From Caryophanales bacterium UBA6380 (lineage in GTDB: Bacteria; Bacillota_I; Bacilli_A; RFN20; CAG-826): a stretch of 43,281 bases of DNA. The notes below the pieces were generated by a model. It made no database searches and had not been told where the DNA came from. It worked only from the letters and a program-made list of their open reading frames with translations. Location: positions 1-43,281 of the forward strand of contig DJQS01000014.1 in the NCBI GenBank assembly GCA_002438785.1, read 5' to 3'. Below, one piece after another: positions 7,437-16,565 of the stretch (position 1 is the stretch's first letter; each line of letters begins with the position of its first letter). The translations under genes were made by a program, and so were the position numbers.

Positions 7437-8539
7437 TTTGCTAATTCCTCTATTCGTTTTATTAATATATCTATCTCATCCTTTGTTGTCAATTCTGATA
7501 AAGAAATTCTAAATGAAGTAAGTGCTCTTTTTCTATCTTTATATATCGCCATTATAATTTTACTTGGAGTATTTTTTATCGAACAAGCAGATTTTTGACT
7601 TACACAGATGCCATTATCACTCAAATATTCAACGATTTTTGCACCTAAAATATTTTTTATTGATATATTAACAATATATGGGTTATTAAAAGAATTTATA
7701 GTGACATTATTTATTTTTTTTAATTTATTTATTAAATAATTATTAATTTCTTTTACATAATTATAATTTTTATCAATGTTAGAATAAGCAATTTCAATAG
7801 CTTTTAAATCACTAGCAATAATACCAACAGGTACAGAACCACTACGATATAATGAACTACTTTCACCACCATGAATTAAAGGGATTAAAGGTATATTTTT
7901 CCTTTTAATTAGCAAACCACTACCAATAATTCCACCAAATTTATGAGGTGTAAAAGAAACTAAATCTGCGTAATTTAAATCAACTTTAAGTTTACCGACA
8001 CCTTGTGTTGCATCAACTAATAATTTAGCATTTTTAGAAGTTTTTATAATCTCATATGTTCTTTTAATATCATGAATAAATCCAGTTTCACCATCTACTA
8101 AAATACAGCAGACAAGAATTACATCGTCTGTTAATTTACTTTTTAAATCATTAAAATCAAATTCACCAGAATTAGTTGTTTTAATAAGCTCAATTGCATA
8201 GCCGAGTTCTTTTAAATAACCTAATGTTGCATTATTTGAACTATGTTCAAGTTCACTAACCAATATCTTTTTTCCATAACCAGAATAAGCTCTTGAAATG
8301 CCTTTTATAGCTAAATTATTCGATTCTGTAGCCGAAGAAGTATAAATAATTTCAAAATCATTGCTAAATCCCATTATTTTTAAAATATTTTCAGTACATA
8401 GTTTTACAAATTCTTTTGTTTTTTTACCTAAAAAATGTGATGAATTATAATTACCAAAATAATTTTTTTCGGTTTCAATTAAAGTTTCTAAAACCTCTTT
8501 TTTTGCTGGATAATTAGCGGCATAATCAAAATAAATCAT
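7433..8539 (-). CDS. Cysteine desulfurase (NifS/IscS/CsdA-like)
   Basis: This class V aminotransferase-fold PLP enzyme of 368 residues begins with YFDYAANYPAKKEV. It has the PLP-lysine motif SFTPHKFGGIIGSG (Lys near res. 183) and the sulfur-carrying cysteine in the loop SQKSACSIKN (near res. 317). It removes sulfur from cysteine as an enzyme persulfide and passes it to acceptors. Its position between tcdA and ttcA, with a 14-bp overlap with tcdA and 4-bp with ttcA, suggests it serves these tRNA enzymes. No SufU or IscU scaffold is adjacent, so Fe-S assembly is less likely its only role. Family is certain; the specific physiological acceptor is inferred. Confidence 0.9.
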   Translation of the reverse strand: MIYFDYAANYPAKKEVLETLIETEKNYFGNYNSSHFLGKKTKEFVKLCTENILKIMGFSNDFEIIYTSSATESNNLAIKGISRAYSGYGKKILVSELEHSSNNATLGYLKELGYAIELIKTTNSGEFDFNDLKSKLTDDVILVCCILVDGETGFIHDIKRTYEIIKTSKNAKLLVDATQGVGKLKVDLNYADLVSFTPHKFGGIIGSGLLIKRKNIPLIPLIHGGESSSLYRSGSVPVGIIASDLKAIEIAYSNIDKNYNYVKEINNYLINKLKKINNVTINSFNNPYIVNISIKNILGAKIVEYLSDNGICVSQKSACSIKNTPSKIIMAIYKDRKRALTSFRISLSELTTKDEIDILIKRIEELAK

Positions 8540-9260
8540 TTTTTGTCTTCCTTATAAGATCATTTAATACAGTAGACCCTATTAATAAGCCACATGCAGC
8601 AGGAACAAATGCATTACTTCCTGGAATTTCACGTTTAGAACTTTCTTCATTTTCATCAAGAATATTTATTGGTTTTGTAATAGTTTCTTTAGAAAAAACA
8701 ACTTTTAATTTTTTTATTCCCTCTTTTCTTAATAAATTTCGCATAACTTTAGCTAATGGGTCAACTTCTGTTTTATATATATCGGTAACTATAAATCCCA
8801 TCGGATTAAGTTTATTACCAGCACCCATGCTTGATATAATTGGTATGTTTAATTCGTTACATTTTTTAATTATAAGAACTTTAGATGTAATAGTGTCTAT
8901 AGCGTCAATTACGTAGTCAAATTCGGAAAAATCAATTTCGTTAATATTTCCCTTATTTACGAAAAAATTGTAACACTTCACTTTAGCAAGTGGATTAATA
9001 CTCAAAATTCTTTCCTTCATTAAATCAACTTTTAATTTACCTACATTATTCATGTTAGCTATTATTTGGCGATTACAATTTGTAATAGAAACATTATCAT
9101 TATCAAATAAAGAAAAATTAAATATGCCACTCCTTGCTAAGGAATCGGTCGCATATCCTCCAACACCACCAATACCAAAAACAGCAATGTGATATTTTTT
9201 CAAAGATTCAATTTCTATCTGTCCATATAATAATTTAGTTCGAGAAAATTGGTCAATCAT
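8526..9260 (-). CDS. tcdA: tRNA threonylcarbamoyladenosine dehydratase TcdA
   Basis: This 244-residue E1/ThiF-like enzyme activates the t6A37 carboxylate with ATP and cyclises it to ct6A. The N-terminus QFSRTKLLYGQ matches TcdA/CsdL proteins. The adenylate-binding GIGGVGGYATDSLARSG (near res. 32) and DNDNVSITNCNRQ segments are intact, and the C-terminal PGSNAFVPAACGLLIGS stretch is typical. It starts two bases after the miaA stop region with a poor SD, so it is probably coupled. In E. coli, TcdA is encoded with the cysteine desulfurase CsdA and CsdE; the same pairing with a desulfurase is seen here, without a CsdE. Confidence 0.92.
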   Translation of the reverse strand: MIDQFSRTKLLYGQIEIESLKKYHIAVFGIGGVGGYATDSLARSGIFNFSLFDNDNVSITNCNRQIIANMNNVGKLKVDLMKERILSINPLAKVKCYNFFVNKGNINEIDFSEFDYVIDAIDTITSKVLIIKKCNELNIPIISSMGAGNKLNPMGFIVTDIYKTEVDPLAKVMRNLLRKEGIKKLKVVFSKETITKPINILDENEESSKREIPGSNAFVPAACGLLIGSTVLNDLIRKTKNDLF

Positions 9261-9261
9261 A

Positions 9262-10134
9262 TTAATACTTTTGCTTTAAAAATTTAAGTGCACTCTCAGC
9301 ATCTTCAAACCATAGTACATTTTCAAATTGATGCTTAAAATATGTTAATTGCCTTTTAGCATAATGTCTAGTATTTTTTTTGATAAGTTCTATGGTGTCA
9401 TTAAGACTCAAACCATAAAAGAATTCCTTATAACCAATCGCTTCAAGAGCTTGATTTTTAAATGGATATTCTTTTTTTAAAAGATTAACTTCATTAACTA
9501 ACCCATCTTTTATCATTTTATCCACTCGGTTATTTATATTTTCATATAGCAAATTTCTATTAGGTGAAATGCCAATAAAAACTACATCTGGATACAATAA
9601 TTTATTCTTTCCGTTATTATTAAGTTCGGTTTTGGATTTTTTATGAACTTCGTAAACATAAAGCGCTCGTAAAAGTCTTTTTCGATTATGCATAGTTATT
9701 TTATTTGCATCAATAGGATCAACTAAAAAAAGATTATTGTATAATTCTTCATTTGTTAAATCACGTAAGTAATCTTCGCTCATAGGAGGTTCCTCTATAT
9801 ATTTGTAATCATACAAAAGTGATTTAAGATAAAAACCTGTCCCCCCGACTAAGATTATATTTTTATTTATATTATCATCAATTATTTTACGTACTATTTT
9901 TTGATAAGAACAAACATCAAATTTTTGATTAACATCAACAAAATCATACATAAGATAATTCTTATGTAATTTTAAAAATTCCTTACTTGGTTTAGCAGTG
10001 CCGATATTCATTTGTTTATAAATTTGATAGGCATCAAAATTTATAACTAGAACATCATTATTCAAATAAGATACAAACTCATCAACCAAAAAAGATTTAT
10101 TCGAAGCAGTAGGTCCAATTATAGCAAATATCAT
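9262..10134 (-). CDS. miaA: tRNA dimethylallyltransferase MiaA
   Basis: MiaA adds the isopentenyl group to A37 of UNN-reading tRNAs, giving i6A, which MiaB then thiomethylates. Seen here: P-loop GPTASNKS (res. 7-14; the usual form is GPTAVGKT, so it is slightly divergent), the active-site segment DAYQIYKQMNIGTAKP, VGGTGFYLKSLLYD, and NRKRLLRALYVYE. At 290 residues it is a little shorter than the usual ~310. The ATG overlaps the stop of the ymcA/ylbF-like gene (ATGA). Confidence 0.95.
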   Translation of the reverse strand: MIFAIIGPTASNKSFLVDEFVSYLNNDVLVINFDAYQIYKQMNIGTAKPSKEFLKLHKNYLMYDFVDVNQKFDVCSYQKIVRKIIDDNINKNIILVGGTGFYLKSLLYDYKYIEEPPMSEDYLRDLTNEELYNNLFLVDPIDANKITMHNRKRLLRALYVYEVHKKSKTELNNNGKNKLLYPDVVFIGISPNRNLLYENINNRVDKMIKDGLVNEVNLLKKEYPFKNQALEAIGYKEFFYGLSLNDTIELIKKNTRHYAKRQLTYFKHQFENVLWFEDAESALKFLKQKY

Positions 10135-10421
10135 TTTAGAATTATTTCCTTAATTTGGTTTAGCAAGTCATAAGCCTCAGTTTTTTTTAAAATATAATTT
10201 TTATAAGATAATGAAGTTTTTATTTCGTTAAAATCACTTATACTTTTTGTATTTTCTATTGTAGAGGCACATTTCTTATAAAAATTCATTTCATTTATTT
10301 TATTATGGAGCATTTTATTTTTTTTAATATCATTATCTGCTTTAAGAAAATCGCAAAAAATAGGTTCTTTTTTTAATAGAATTACAATATCATCAATGCA
10401 TTTCCCAATTTTATCATTCAT
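10131..10421 (-). CDS. YlbF/YmcA (Ric) family small protein
   Basis: This helical protein of about 96 residues sits immediately after miaB, as ymcA (ricA) does in Bacillus subtilis. Similarity is visible in the family-type layout: an N-terminal helix, an FCDFLKADNDIKKNKM region, and a helical hairpin ending in a leucine-rich helix. The protein is shorter than B. subtilis YmcA. In Bacillus, RicA with RicF and RicT forms an Fe-S-containing complex that acts with RNase Y on mRNA processing and influences MiaB. Both rny and miaB are in this same operon. ATG 10421 overlaps the miaB stop by eight bases; a TTG two codons earlier is a possible but less likely start. Assignment rests on context plus weak family resemblance. 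Confidence 0.6.
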   Translation of the reverse strand: MNDKIGKCIDDIVILLKKEPIFCDFLKADNDIKKNKMLHNKINEMNFYKKCASTIENTKSISDFNEIKTSLSYKNYILKKTEAYDLLNQIKEIILK

Positions 10422-11856
10422 TAACAATTTCTCCCATTAAAGCATATAAATGATTTTCCAAAATTTTTACTTTAACAATTTTTCCTATCAAATTTTTATC
10501 ACCTTTAAAATGAACTACCTTCATATTCTCAGTATAACCAGTTAAAAGAGAACTATTCTTTTTACTAATTTCTTCAACTAAAACTTCATATGTTTTTCCT
10601 ACCATTGAATCAGCAATTTTATTAATATCAACTTCAAGTGTAGAAACAAGTTTTTTAAATCTACTAACTTTTTCATTGTAGCTTACATCATCTTTTAATT
10701 TTGCAGCAGGAGTTCCAACTCGAGGTGAATAGATAAATGTAAAAGCACTTGTATAATGTATTTCTTTTACTAAATCCAAAGTTTCTAAAAACTCATCATA
10801 AGTCTCATTAGGAAACCCAACAATAATATCAGTCGAAAATTCGATGTTTGGAATTTTTTCTCTTATCTTATTAACTAAGTTTACATATTCTTCTTTAGTA
10901 TATCGACGAGCCATTCGCTTTAGCACACCATTACTTCCACTTTGAACAGGTAAATGGATAAATTTCATAATATTTGAATGTTTAGCCATAACATCAATTA
11001 CATCATCTTTAAAATCACTAGGATAAGAAGTTAAAAATCTTAAGCGTGGAATGTTCAAACTAGCTACTTTATCTAATAAGCCTGCAAAAGTCGTTCCATT
11101 TTTTAAATCTTTTCCATAAGAATCAACATTTTGTCCAAGTAAAGTAATTTCTTGATATCCTTTGTCTACGAGATCTTTGCATTCTTTTAAGATATCTGAT
11201 TCGTTTCTACTTCTTTCTTTTCCTCTAGTATAAGGAACAATACAATACGTGCAAAATTTATCGCACCCATAACTTATATTTACATAAGCGCGATAAGTTT
11301 CTAATCTAGAACTTGGAAGGTTTTCAATAATTTCCCCTTCTTTACTAGAGACACAAACATATCTTTTATTATCTTCTTTAAATAAATGAAGGATTGTAGG
11401 CAAATCCTTAATATTGTGAGTGCCTAATAAACCATCAACGTAGGGGAAAACATTTAAAATCTTTTCTAAAATATGTTTTTGTTCAATCATACATCCACAA
11501 ATAAGAATAAGCATATCTTTATTTCGAGCTTTTAAATTCTTCAAATCACCAATTTGACCAAAAACCTTATCTTCAGCATTTTCTCTAACAGCACAAGTAT
11601 TTAAAATAACTACATCGCTATTTTCAATAGTATCACTTTTAACCATCGAAAGTTCTTCTAAAATCCCTGTCATGATTTCTTCATCACGAATGTTTGCTTG
11701 ACATCCATATGTCCTAATAAAAAATTTCTTATTCTTATAAAGCATTAAATTTTTGTCTTTTAAATCAATTTTAAAATTTAATGTCTCTATTTTATTTACC
11801 CTTTTACGAGCATCATCCATATTTGGCTTATCTAACCACACAATCTCTTTTTTCAT
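10414..11856 (-). CDS. miaB: tRNA-2-methylthio-N6-dimethylallyladenosine synthase MiaB
   Basis: This radical-SAM methylthiotransferase converts i6A37 to ms2i6A37 using two [4Fe-4S] clusters. The N-terminal MTTase cluster cysteines are in RTYGCQANIRDEE, NTCAVRENAEDKV and LICGCM. The radical-SAM cluster is in YGCDKFCTYCIVPYTRG, followed by GQNVDSYG, PVQSGSNGVLKRM and a C-terminal TRAM domain. The frame is open to 11919, but ATG 11856 (480 residues) is chosen: GAGG lies six bases ahead, and it starts two bases after the ymdB stop. The overlapping gene downstream is a YmcA/YlbF-like partner. Confidence 0.96.
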   Translation of the reverse strand: MKKEIVWLDKPNMDDARKRVNKIETLNFKIDLKDKNLMLYKNKKFFIRTYGCQANIRDEEIMTGILEELSMVKSDTIENSDVVILNTCAVRENAEDKVFGQIGDLKNLKARNKDMLILICGCMIEQKHILEKILNVFPYVDGLLGTHNIKDLPTILHLFKEDNKRYVCVSSKEGEIIENLPSSRLETYRAYVNISYGCDKFCTYCIVPYTRGKERSRNESDILKECKDLVDKGYQEITLLGQNVDSYGKDLKNGTTFAGLLDKVASLNIPRLRFLTSYPSDFKDDVIDVMAKHSNIMKFIHLPVQSGSNGVLKRMARRYTKEEYVNLVNKIREKIPNIEFSTDIIVGFPNETYDEFLETLDLVKEIHYTSAFTFIYSPRVGTPAAKLKDDVSYNEKVSRFKKLVSTLEVDINKIADSMVGKTYEVLVEEISKKNSSLLTGYTENMKVVHFKGDKNLIGKIVKVKILENHLYALMGEIVNE

Positions 11857-11857
11857 A

Positions 11858-12640
11858 TCAATCCTCATCAATAATATAAATCGGTATAATTTCTTTTCCT
11901 TCAAATGAATAATTATCAAATTTTAAGACAACAGCCGAAAATAAAGTTTTTCCTTTATCTAATTGTTTAAAACGTGCTTTTTCATTTTTTAATATTATTC
12001 TTTCTACACAACTATTATATTCTACTCCCAATACTGAGTCATAAAGTCCACACATTCCAACATCGCTAATATATAACGGACCTGTAATCAATTTTTGATA
12101 ATCCCTTGTTTGTACATGCGTATGTGTCCCTAAAATAGCACTAACTGTATTTTTTAAACTATAAGCTAACGCCTTCTTTTCACCAGTATATTCAGCGTGA
12201 AAATCTATAATATGAATATCGCTTGTATCCTTTTCAATAACTTTTAAAATTTCAGTATATGGATCAGAAATTTGAAAATTAGCATTCACTGTTCCAATTA
12301 AATTTGTAACTCGAACAATAACCCCATCAACATCAAATAAGCGAGTACCTGAACCATATTTTTCAGAAGGTATATTTAAAGGCCTTAAAATGTCATCGTT
12401 ATCCAATATTTTATATGTTTCATCCCAGTGATTATAATGATTTCCCAGAGTGATACAATTAACACCTTGTGAAATTAAATAATTATAATGAGTAGGTGAA
12501 ATTCCCTTACCATTAGTTATATTTTCTCCATTAGCAATTACAAAGTCAATTTTATATTTCTTAATAAGCAAAGAAAGGTTCTTATCAAGAGCCTTTCTAC
12601 CTAATTTGCCAACAATATCTCCAATAAATAAAATATTCAT
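11858..12640 (-). CDS. ymdB: YmdB-family metallophosphoesterase (TIGR00282)
   Basis: The 260-residue protein matches the YmdB family that follows rny in many Firmicutes. It has NILFIGDIVGKLGRKAL (metal-binding Asp), NGENITNGKGIS, TLGNHYNHWDE, DFHAEYTGEK and GTHTHVQTRD. B. subtilis YmdB hydrolyses 2',3'-cyclic nucleotides in vitro and affects biofilm and RNA turnover programmes. Start ATG shares one base with the rny stop (TAATG), giving tight coupling with RNase Y. Confidence 0.93.
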   Translation of the reverse strand: MNILFIGDIVGKLGRKALDKNLSLLIKKYKIDFVIANGENITNGKGISPTHYNYLISQGVNCITLGNHYNHWDETYKILDNDDILRPLNIPSEKYGSGTRLFDVDGVIVRVTNLIGTVNANFQISDPYTEILKVIEKDTSDIHIIDFHAEYTGEKKALAYSLKNTVSAILGTHTHVQTRDYQKLITGPLYISDVGMCGLYDSVLGVEYNSCVERIILKNEKARFKQLDKGKTLFSAVVLKFDNYSFEGKEIIPIYIIDED

Positions 12641-14199
12641 TATTTTGCTGTTTCTACCGCTCGATATTCTCTAATTACATTAACTTTGATTTGACCAGGA
12701 TAAGTCATTTCTTTTTCAATTCGCTCTTTTATATCGTGAGCTAATTTAAAAGCAGCTAAATCATCGATCTTTTCAGGTATTACCATAACACGCACTTCTC
12801 TACCAGATTGCATTGCGTAACACTGCAAAACGCCATCATATGACTTACATATTGTTTCAAGTTGTTCAATTCTTTTAATATAAGTTTCTAATGTTTCACT
12901 TCTAGCACCTGGTCTTGCAGCGCTTAAAGTATCAGCAGCAGCTACTAGATAAGAAATAACAAATTTTGCAGGAACATCACCATGATGAGATTCAATAGCG
13001 TTAATTACAATTTCACTTTCACCATATTTTTTTGCTAATCGAGCGCCAATTTCAACATGGCTTCCTTCATATTCAAAATCACAAGCTTTACCTATATCAT
13101 GTAATAAACCGGCTCTTTTAGCTTGATTTTCATCTAATCCAAGTTCAGCAGCCATGGCTCCAGCTAATCTTGCTGTTTCAATCGAGTGTTCAAGTTGATT
13201 TTGCCCATAACTAGTTCTATATTTTAAACGTCCTACATAATAAACTAGCTCTTTATTCATATTGCCAATGCCAAGTCTAAATATTGCATCTTGGCCAGCT
13301 TTTTTTATTGTTTCTTCAACATCATTTTTACATTTATTTGCAACTTCTTCAATTCGCCCAGGTTGAATACGACCATCTTTAATTAAAGTGTTGAGAGTCC
13401 TAGCTGCTATTTCACGGCGAATAGGATTAAAGCAACTTACAGTTAATGCTTCAGGAGTATCATCAATAAGAATATCCACTCCTAGTAATTGTTCTAATGA
13501 CTTTATGTTTCGACCTTCTCTGCCAATAATTCGGCCTTTCATTTCATCACTAGGCAAATTAATAACGGTTATTGTTCGATCAGTTGTAACTTCTTGAGCT
13601 TGCCTAAACATCGAATTAGCCAATATTTCACGTGCTTTTTCTTGAGCATTATCCTCAGCTTCTTCCTCTTTGTTTTTTAGATATAAAGCTATATCACGTT
13701 GGCATTTTTCTTCAACTCTTTTCATAATTTCATCCTTAGCTTCTTTCATAGACATTTGAGAAACTTTTTGCAATTCAGAAATTATTCCATCAAGTTGAAC
13801 TTGAAGATTCTCTTTTCTTTTTTTATTTTCTTCAATTTGTTGGTCAATTAATAACTCTTTTTGTTCTAAATTATTTTCTTTTTTTAGTAATTGGGCATCT
13901 CTTAAATCTATTGACTGTTCACGTTGCATTAACTTATTTTCATTTGCAGTAATTTCGAGTTTTCTTTCCTTTATTTCTCTATCTGCTGCATCTTTCATTT
14001 TAGAAACCAATTCTTTTCCATCAAGTTCAGCATTTTTAAGAATATGTTCAGCCTTAATTTGAGCATCACTAACTAATTTAGTTGATTTAATTTTTGCTTT
14101 TTTTCCTTTTAAAAGGAAAAAACCTAATACTAAAATAATAAAAAATAAAACAACACTTATACAAATAAAACCTATGCTAATAGCATCAATAAAAAACAT
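12640..14199 (-). CDS. rny: Ribonuclease Y
   Basis: RNase Y is a membrane-anchored endoribonuclease that starts mRNA decay in Firmicutes. The 519-residue protein has one N-terminal membrane helix (about res. 7-29), a long charged coiled coil (about 35-195), a KH RNA-binding domain with GRIIGREGRNIKS, and an HD domain with LLHDIGKACDFEYEGSH. The frame is open to 14223; ATG 14199 is chosen because AGGGGG lies six bases ahead. It heads the ymdB-miaB-miaA-tcdA-ttcA operon. Confidence 0.96.
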   Translation of the reverse strand: MFFIDAISIGFICISVVLFFIILVLGFFLLKGKKAKIKSTKLVSDAQIKAEHILKNAELDGKELVSKMKDAADREIKERKLEITANENKLMQREQSIDLRDAQLLKKENNLEQKELLIDQQIEENKKRKENLQVQLDGIISELQKVSQMSMKEAKDEIMKRVEEKCQRDIALYLKNKEEEAEDNAQEKAREILANSMFRQAQEVTTDRTITVINLPSDEMKGRIIGREGRNIKSLEQLLGVDILIDDTPEALTVSCFNPIRREIAARTLNTLIKDGRIQPGRIEEVANKCKNDVEETIKKAGQDAIFRLGIGNMNKELVYYVGRLKYRTSYGQNQLEHSIETARLAGAMAAELGLDENQAKRAGLLHDIGKACDFEYEGSHVEIGARLAKKYGESEIVINAIESHHGDVPAKFVISYLVAAADTLSAARPGARSETLETYIKRIEQLETICKSYDGVLQCYAMQSGREVRVMVIPEKIDDLAAFKLAHDIKERIEKEMTYPGQIKVNVIREYRAVETAK

Positions 14200-14287
14200 A
14201 ATAAACCCCCTACGTATAATCAATTTATTTTTATTTATTTATAAAAAATGTAAAGAATAAATTTAATCGTATCAAAGATACTCTATA

Positions 14288-14316
14288 ATTATACCAAAAA
14301 GGGGCATGATATTAAA
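14288..14316 (-). promoter_or_regulatory. Putative promoter of the rny-ymdB-miaB operon
   Basis: On the minus strand, TATAAT (14293-14288) follows a weak TTTAAT (14316-14311) by exactly 17 bases, immediately after the recA stop. A small GTATC-TTT-GATAC hairpin lies just downstream of the predicted start. The leader is about 80 bases to the rny ATG. Confidence 0.45.
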
Positions 14317-14321
14317 CATTA

Positions 14322-15350
14322 TTATTTTGCTACATCTCTACTAATTTGAGAATTTTCTTCATCTTTTTTCTTTATGTCTTCTTTTATTTTATTAAAAATA
14401 TCTGGATTATCAATTAAAAATTGCTTCGCAGTGTCGCGCCCTTGTCCGATTCTTTCATTATAAACCTCATACCATGATCCACTTTTTTTAATAATACCAT
14501 AAGAAACTCCTAAGTCTAAAAGTTCTCCCTCTTTAGAAATTCCTTTACCGTAAATGATATCTAAATAACAAGATTTAAATGGTGGAGCTACTTTGTTTTT
14601 AACAACCTTAACACAAACTGTATTTCCAATTAATTGACCATTTTGTTTTATAGCTTCACTACGGCGAATATCAACTCGAACTGTAGTAAAAAATTTTAAA
14701 GCCCTGCCACCTGTTGTAGTTTCGTTACTTCCATAAATAACACCTACTTTTTCACGTAACTGGTTAATAAAAATCACTGTGCAATTACCTTTATTTAATA
14801 CTGCAGTAATTTTTCTCATAGCTTTTGACATCATACGAGCCTGTAACCCGACAGTTGAATCCGTCATCATACCATCTAATTCTTGCTGAGGAACTAAAGC
14901 AGCAACGCTATCAACAACAATAAGTTGAAAGCAACCTTTTTTTGCTAAAATTTCTACAATTTGTAATGCTTCTTCCCCACTATCAGGCTGAGAAAGAATA
15001 AGTTCATCTATATCTACCCCAAGTGCTTTTGCATAAATAGGATCTATTGATTGCTCTGCATCAATATAAGCACAAAGTCCACCATTTTTTTGACATTCAG
15101 CAATAGCAGTTAAAGCTAAAGTTGTTTTGCCACTACTTTCTGGACCATAGATTTCAACAATACGACCTTTTGGATAGCCACCAATTCCTAAACATTTATC
15201 TAGCAAAATAGAGCCACTTGAAATAGCATCAACATCAACACAAGGTCTATCACCAAGTCGCATTATTGAGCCACTACCAAAAGTGCGTTTAACATCTTTT
15301 AAAACATCTTCAATTTTATTAGAAACATCATTTAAATTATCTTTTTGCAT
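14322..15350 (-). CDS. recA: Recombinase RecA
   Basis: RecA is the strand-exchange ATPase and SOS co-protease. The 342-residue product has Walker A GPESSGKT (res. 69-76), LIVVDSVAALVPQQEL (Walker B), the L1 loop region around MMTDSTVGLQARMMSKAMRK, INQLREKVGVIYG, and TTTGGRALKF (L2). ATG 15350 is chosen over the TTG at 15365 because AAGGGG lies six bases ahead of it and the extra residues are not conserved. No LexA-type operator could be picked out upstream; only 63 bases separate it from the cinA stop, so it may be read from upstream too. Confidence 0.98.
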   Translation of the reverse strand: MQKDNLNDVSNKIEDVLKDVKRTFGSGSIMRLGDRPCVDVDAISSGSILLDKCLGIGGYPKGRIVEIYGPESSGKTTLALTAIAECQKNGGLCAYIDAEQSIDPIYAKALGVDIDELILSQPDSGEEALQIVEILAKKGCFQLIVVDSVAALVPQQELDGMMTDSTVGLQARMMSKAMRKITAVLNKGNCTVIFINQLREKVGVIYGSNETTTGGRALKFFTTVRVDIRRSEAIKQNGQLIGNTVCVKVVKNKVAPPFKSCYLDIIYGKGISKEGELLDLGVSYGIIKKSGSWYEVYNERIGQGRDTAKQFLIDNPDIFNKIKEDIKKKDEENSQISRDVAK

Positions 15351-15413
15351 AAAATACCCCTTCAATAATTCAAGTCGTAATGAAAATAGATTATTTGGGG
15401 GATAAAATTAAAA

Positions 15414-15884
15414 TTATTTTCCAATAATTGATAAAAGTGCATCAATTACGCTATTAACTGCAACTTCTCTAACTTTTTCTCTATCATAATCAAGTTTTAA
15501 AGGAATTGCCCAAATTTTATTATCATAGAATATGCCCATATAAACTTCACCAACAGAAGCCTCACCTGGACATACATTAGGACCAGCATTTCCTGTAAAT
15601 GAGACGCAAATGTCAGTTCCTAATACTTTTTTTCCTTTAATAGCCATTTGCTGAGCTACGCCCCAACTAACGACACCATTATCCTCAATAAAATCTTTAT
15701 CGATGCCTAATAATTTAATCTTTAATTCTGTAGAATAAGTAACTAAAGCACCAACAAAACACTTGCTTGCTCCGCTAACATCAGTAATCTTTTTTGCAAA
15801 CAAACCACCAGTAAAAGATTCAACACTTCCAAGGGTTAATCCCTTTCTAGTTAATACATCAACTAACTGTTCAGCATTATTCAT
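15414..15884 (-). CDS. CinA C-terminal-domain amidohydrolase (PncC-type)
   Basis: The 156-residue protein is the stand-alone C-terminal domain of CinA: VESFTGGLFAKKITDVSGAS (near res. 22), VGALVTYSTELK, and FTGNAGPN. PncC enzymes deamidate nicotinamide mononucleotide for NAD recycling. The usual motif is T.GVAGP; here it is FTGNAGP. ATG 15884 follows GGAGG by eight bases; that SD lies in the last codons of pgsA, which it overlaps. The pgsA-cinA-recA order is conserved in Firmicutes, though there CinA is usually full length; the N-terminal domain is absent here, with no remnant. Confidence 0.85.
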   Translation of the reverse strand: MNNAEQLVDVLTRKGLTLGSVESFTGGLFAKKITDVSGASKCFVGALVTYSTELKIKLLGIDKDFIEDNGVVSWGVAQQMAIKGKKVLGTDICVSFTGNAGPNVCPGEASVGEVYMGIFYDNKIWAIPLKLDYDREKVREVAVNSVIDALLSIIGK

Positions 15885-16551
15885 TATTTTTTCCTCCAAT
15901 TATAACATGTATATTTTTTGTGATATATATAGTACCACTTAATAACGAAATAATAGTTGTTATATAACACATTATATCGGAAATATGTAAATAACGCATC
16001 CACAAATTGTCAAGCAAATTAAAAGGAAAGCCATTTAGCATCACAAGCGAGATAGTAATCATTTGAAATACTGTCTTTAATTTTCCGAAAATATTCGCGC
16101 TGATAACAATCTGCTTATTTGCAGCCATCAATCTAAGTCCATCAACTATTAAATCTCTAATTATCATTAAGATAACACAAAAAAACGGAATAGAACTATG
16201 ACTATTAGAAATACTTTTAAAATTTATTGAAAGAAATATAAGCATTGAATTTACTAACATTTTATCAGCAATAGGATCAAGGAATTTTCCTAAATCAGTA
16301 ACTTCATTATTTTTTCTTGCTAAATATCCATCTAAAAAATCAGTCAATGATGTCAAAAGAAAAATTCCAAATAATATGATCATTATGTAATTTACATAAG
16401 TACCATCATTATTAAGATAAATGTTTGCTTTATTAACAAATGGTTTAAACTCATCAAAAATGTAAATTAAAACTATAGTTAAAATAAGTAAAAAAGATAA
16501 AACAATTCGTGAAATAGTAATTTTTGTAGGTAAATTAATTTTTGTTTTCAT
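15877..16551 (-). CDS. pgsA: CDP-diacylglycerol-glycerol-3-phosphate 3-phosphatidyltransferase
   Basis: PgsA makes phosphatidylglycerol phosphate at the membrane. The CDP-alcohol phosphotransferase signature is complete: DFLDGYLAR, then GKFLDPIADK eight residues later, with four hydrophobic spans around it. The frame is open to 16587, but those first codons lie inside the 3' end of the RNase P RNA. ATG 16551 is preferred because CGGAG sits six bases ahead, giving 224 residues beginning KTKINLPTKIT, the normal family start. It overlaps cinA by eight bases. Confidence 0.93.
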   Translation of the reverse strand: MKTKINLPTKITISRIVLSFLLILTIVLIYIFDEFKPFVNKANIYLNNDGTYVNYIMIILFGIFLLTSLTDFLDGYLARKNNEVTDLGKFLDPIADKMLVNSMLIFLSINFKSISNSHSSIPFFCVILMIIRDLIVDGLRLMAANKQIVISANIFGKLKTVFQMITISLVMLNGFPFNLLDNLWMRYLHISDIMCYITTIISLLSGTIYITKNIHVIIGGKNNE

Positions 16552-16565
16552 CAAATTCTCCGAAA

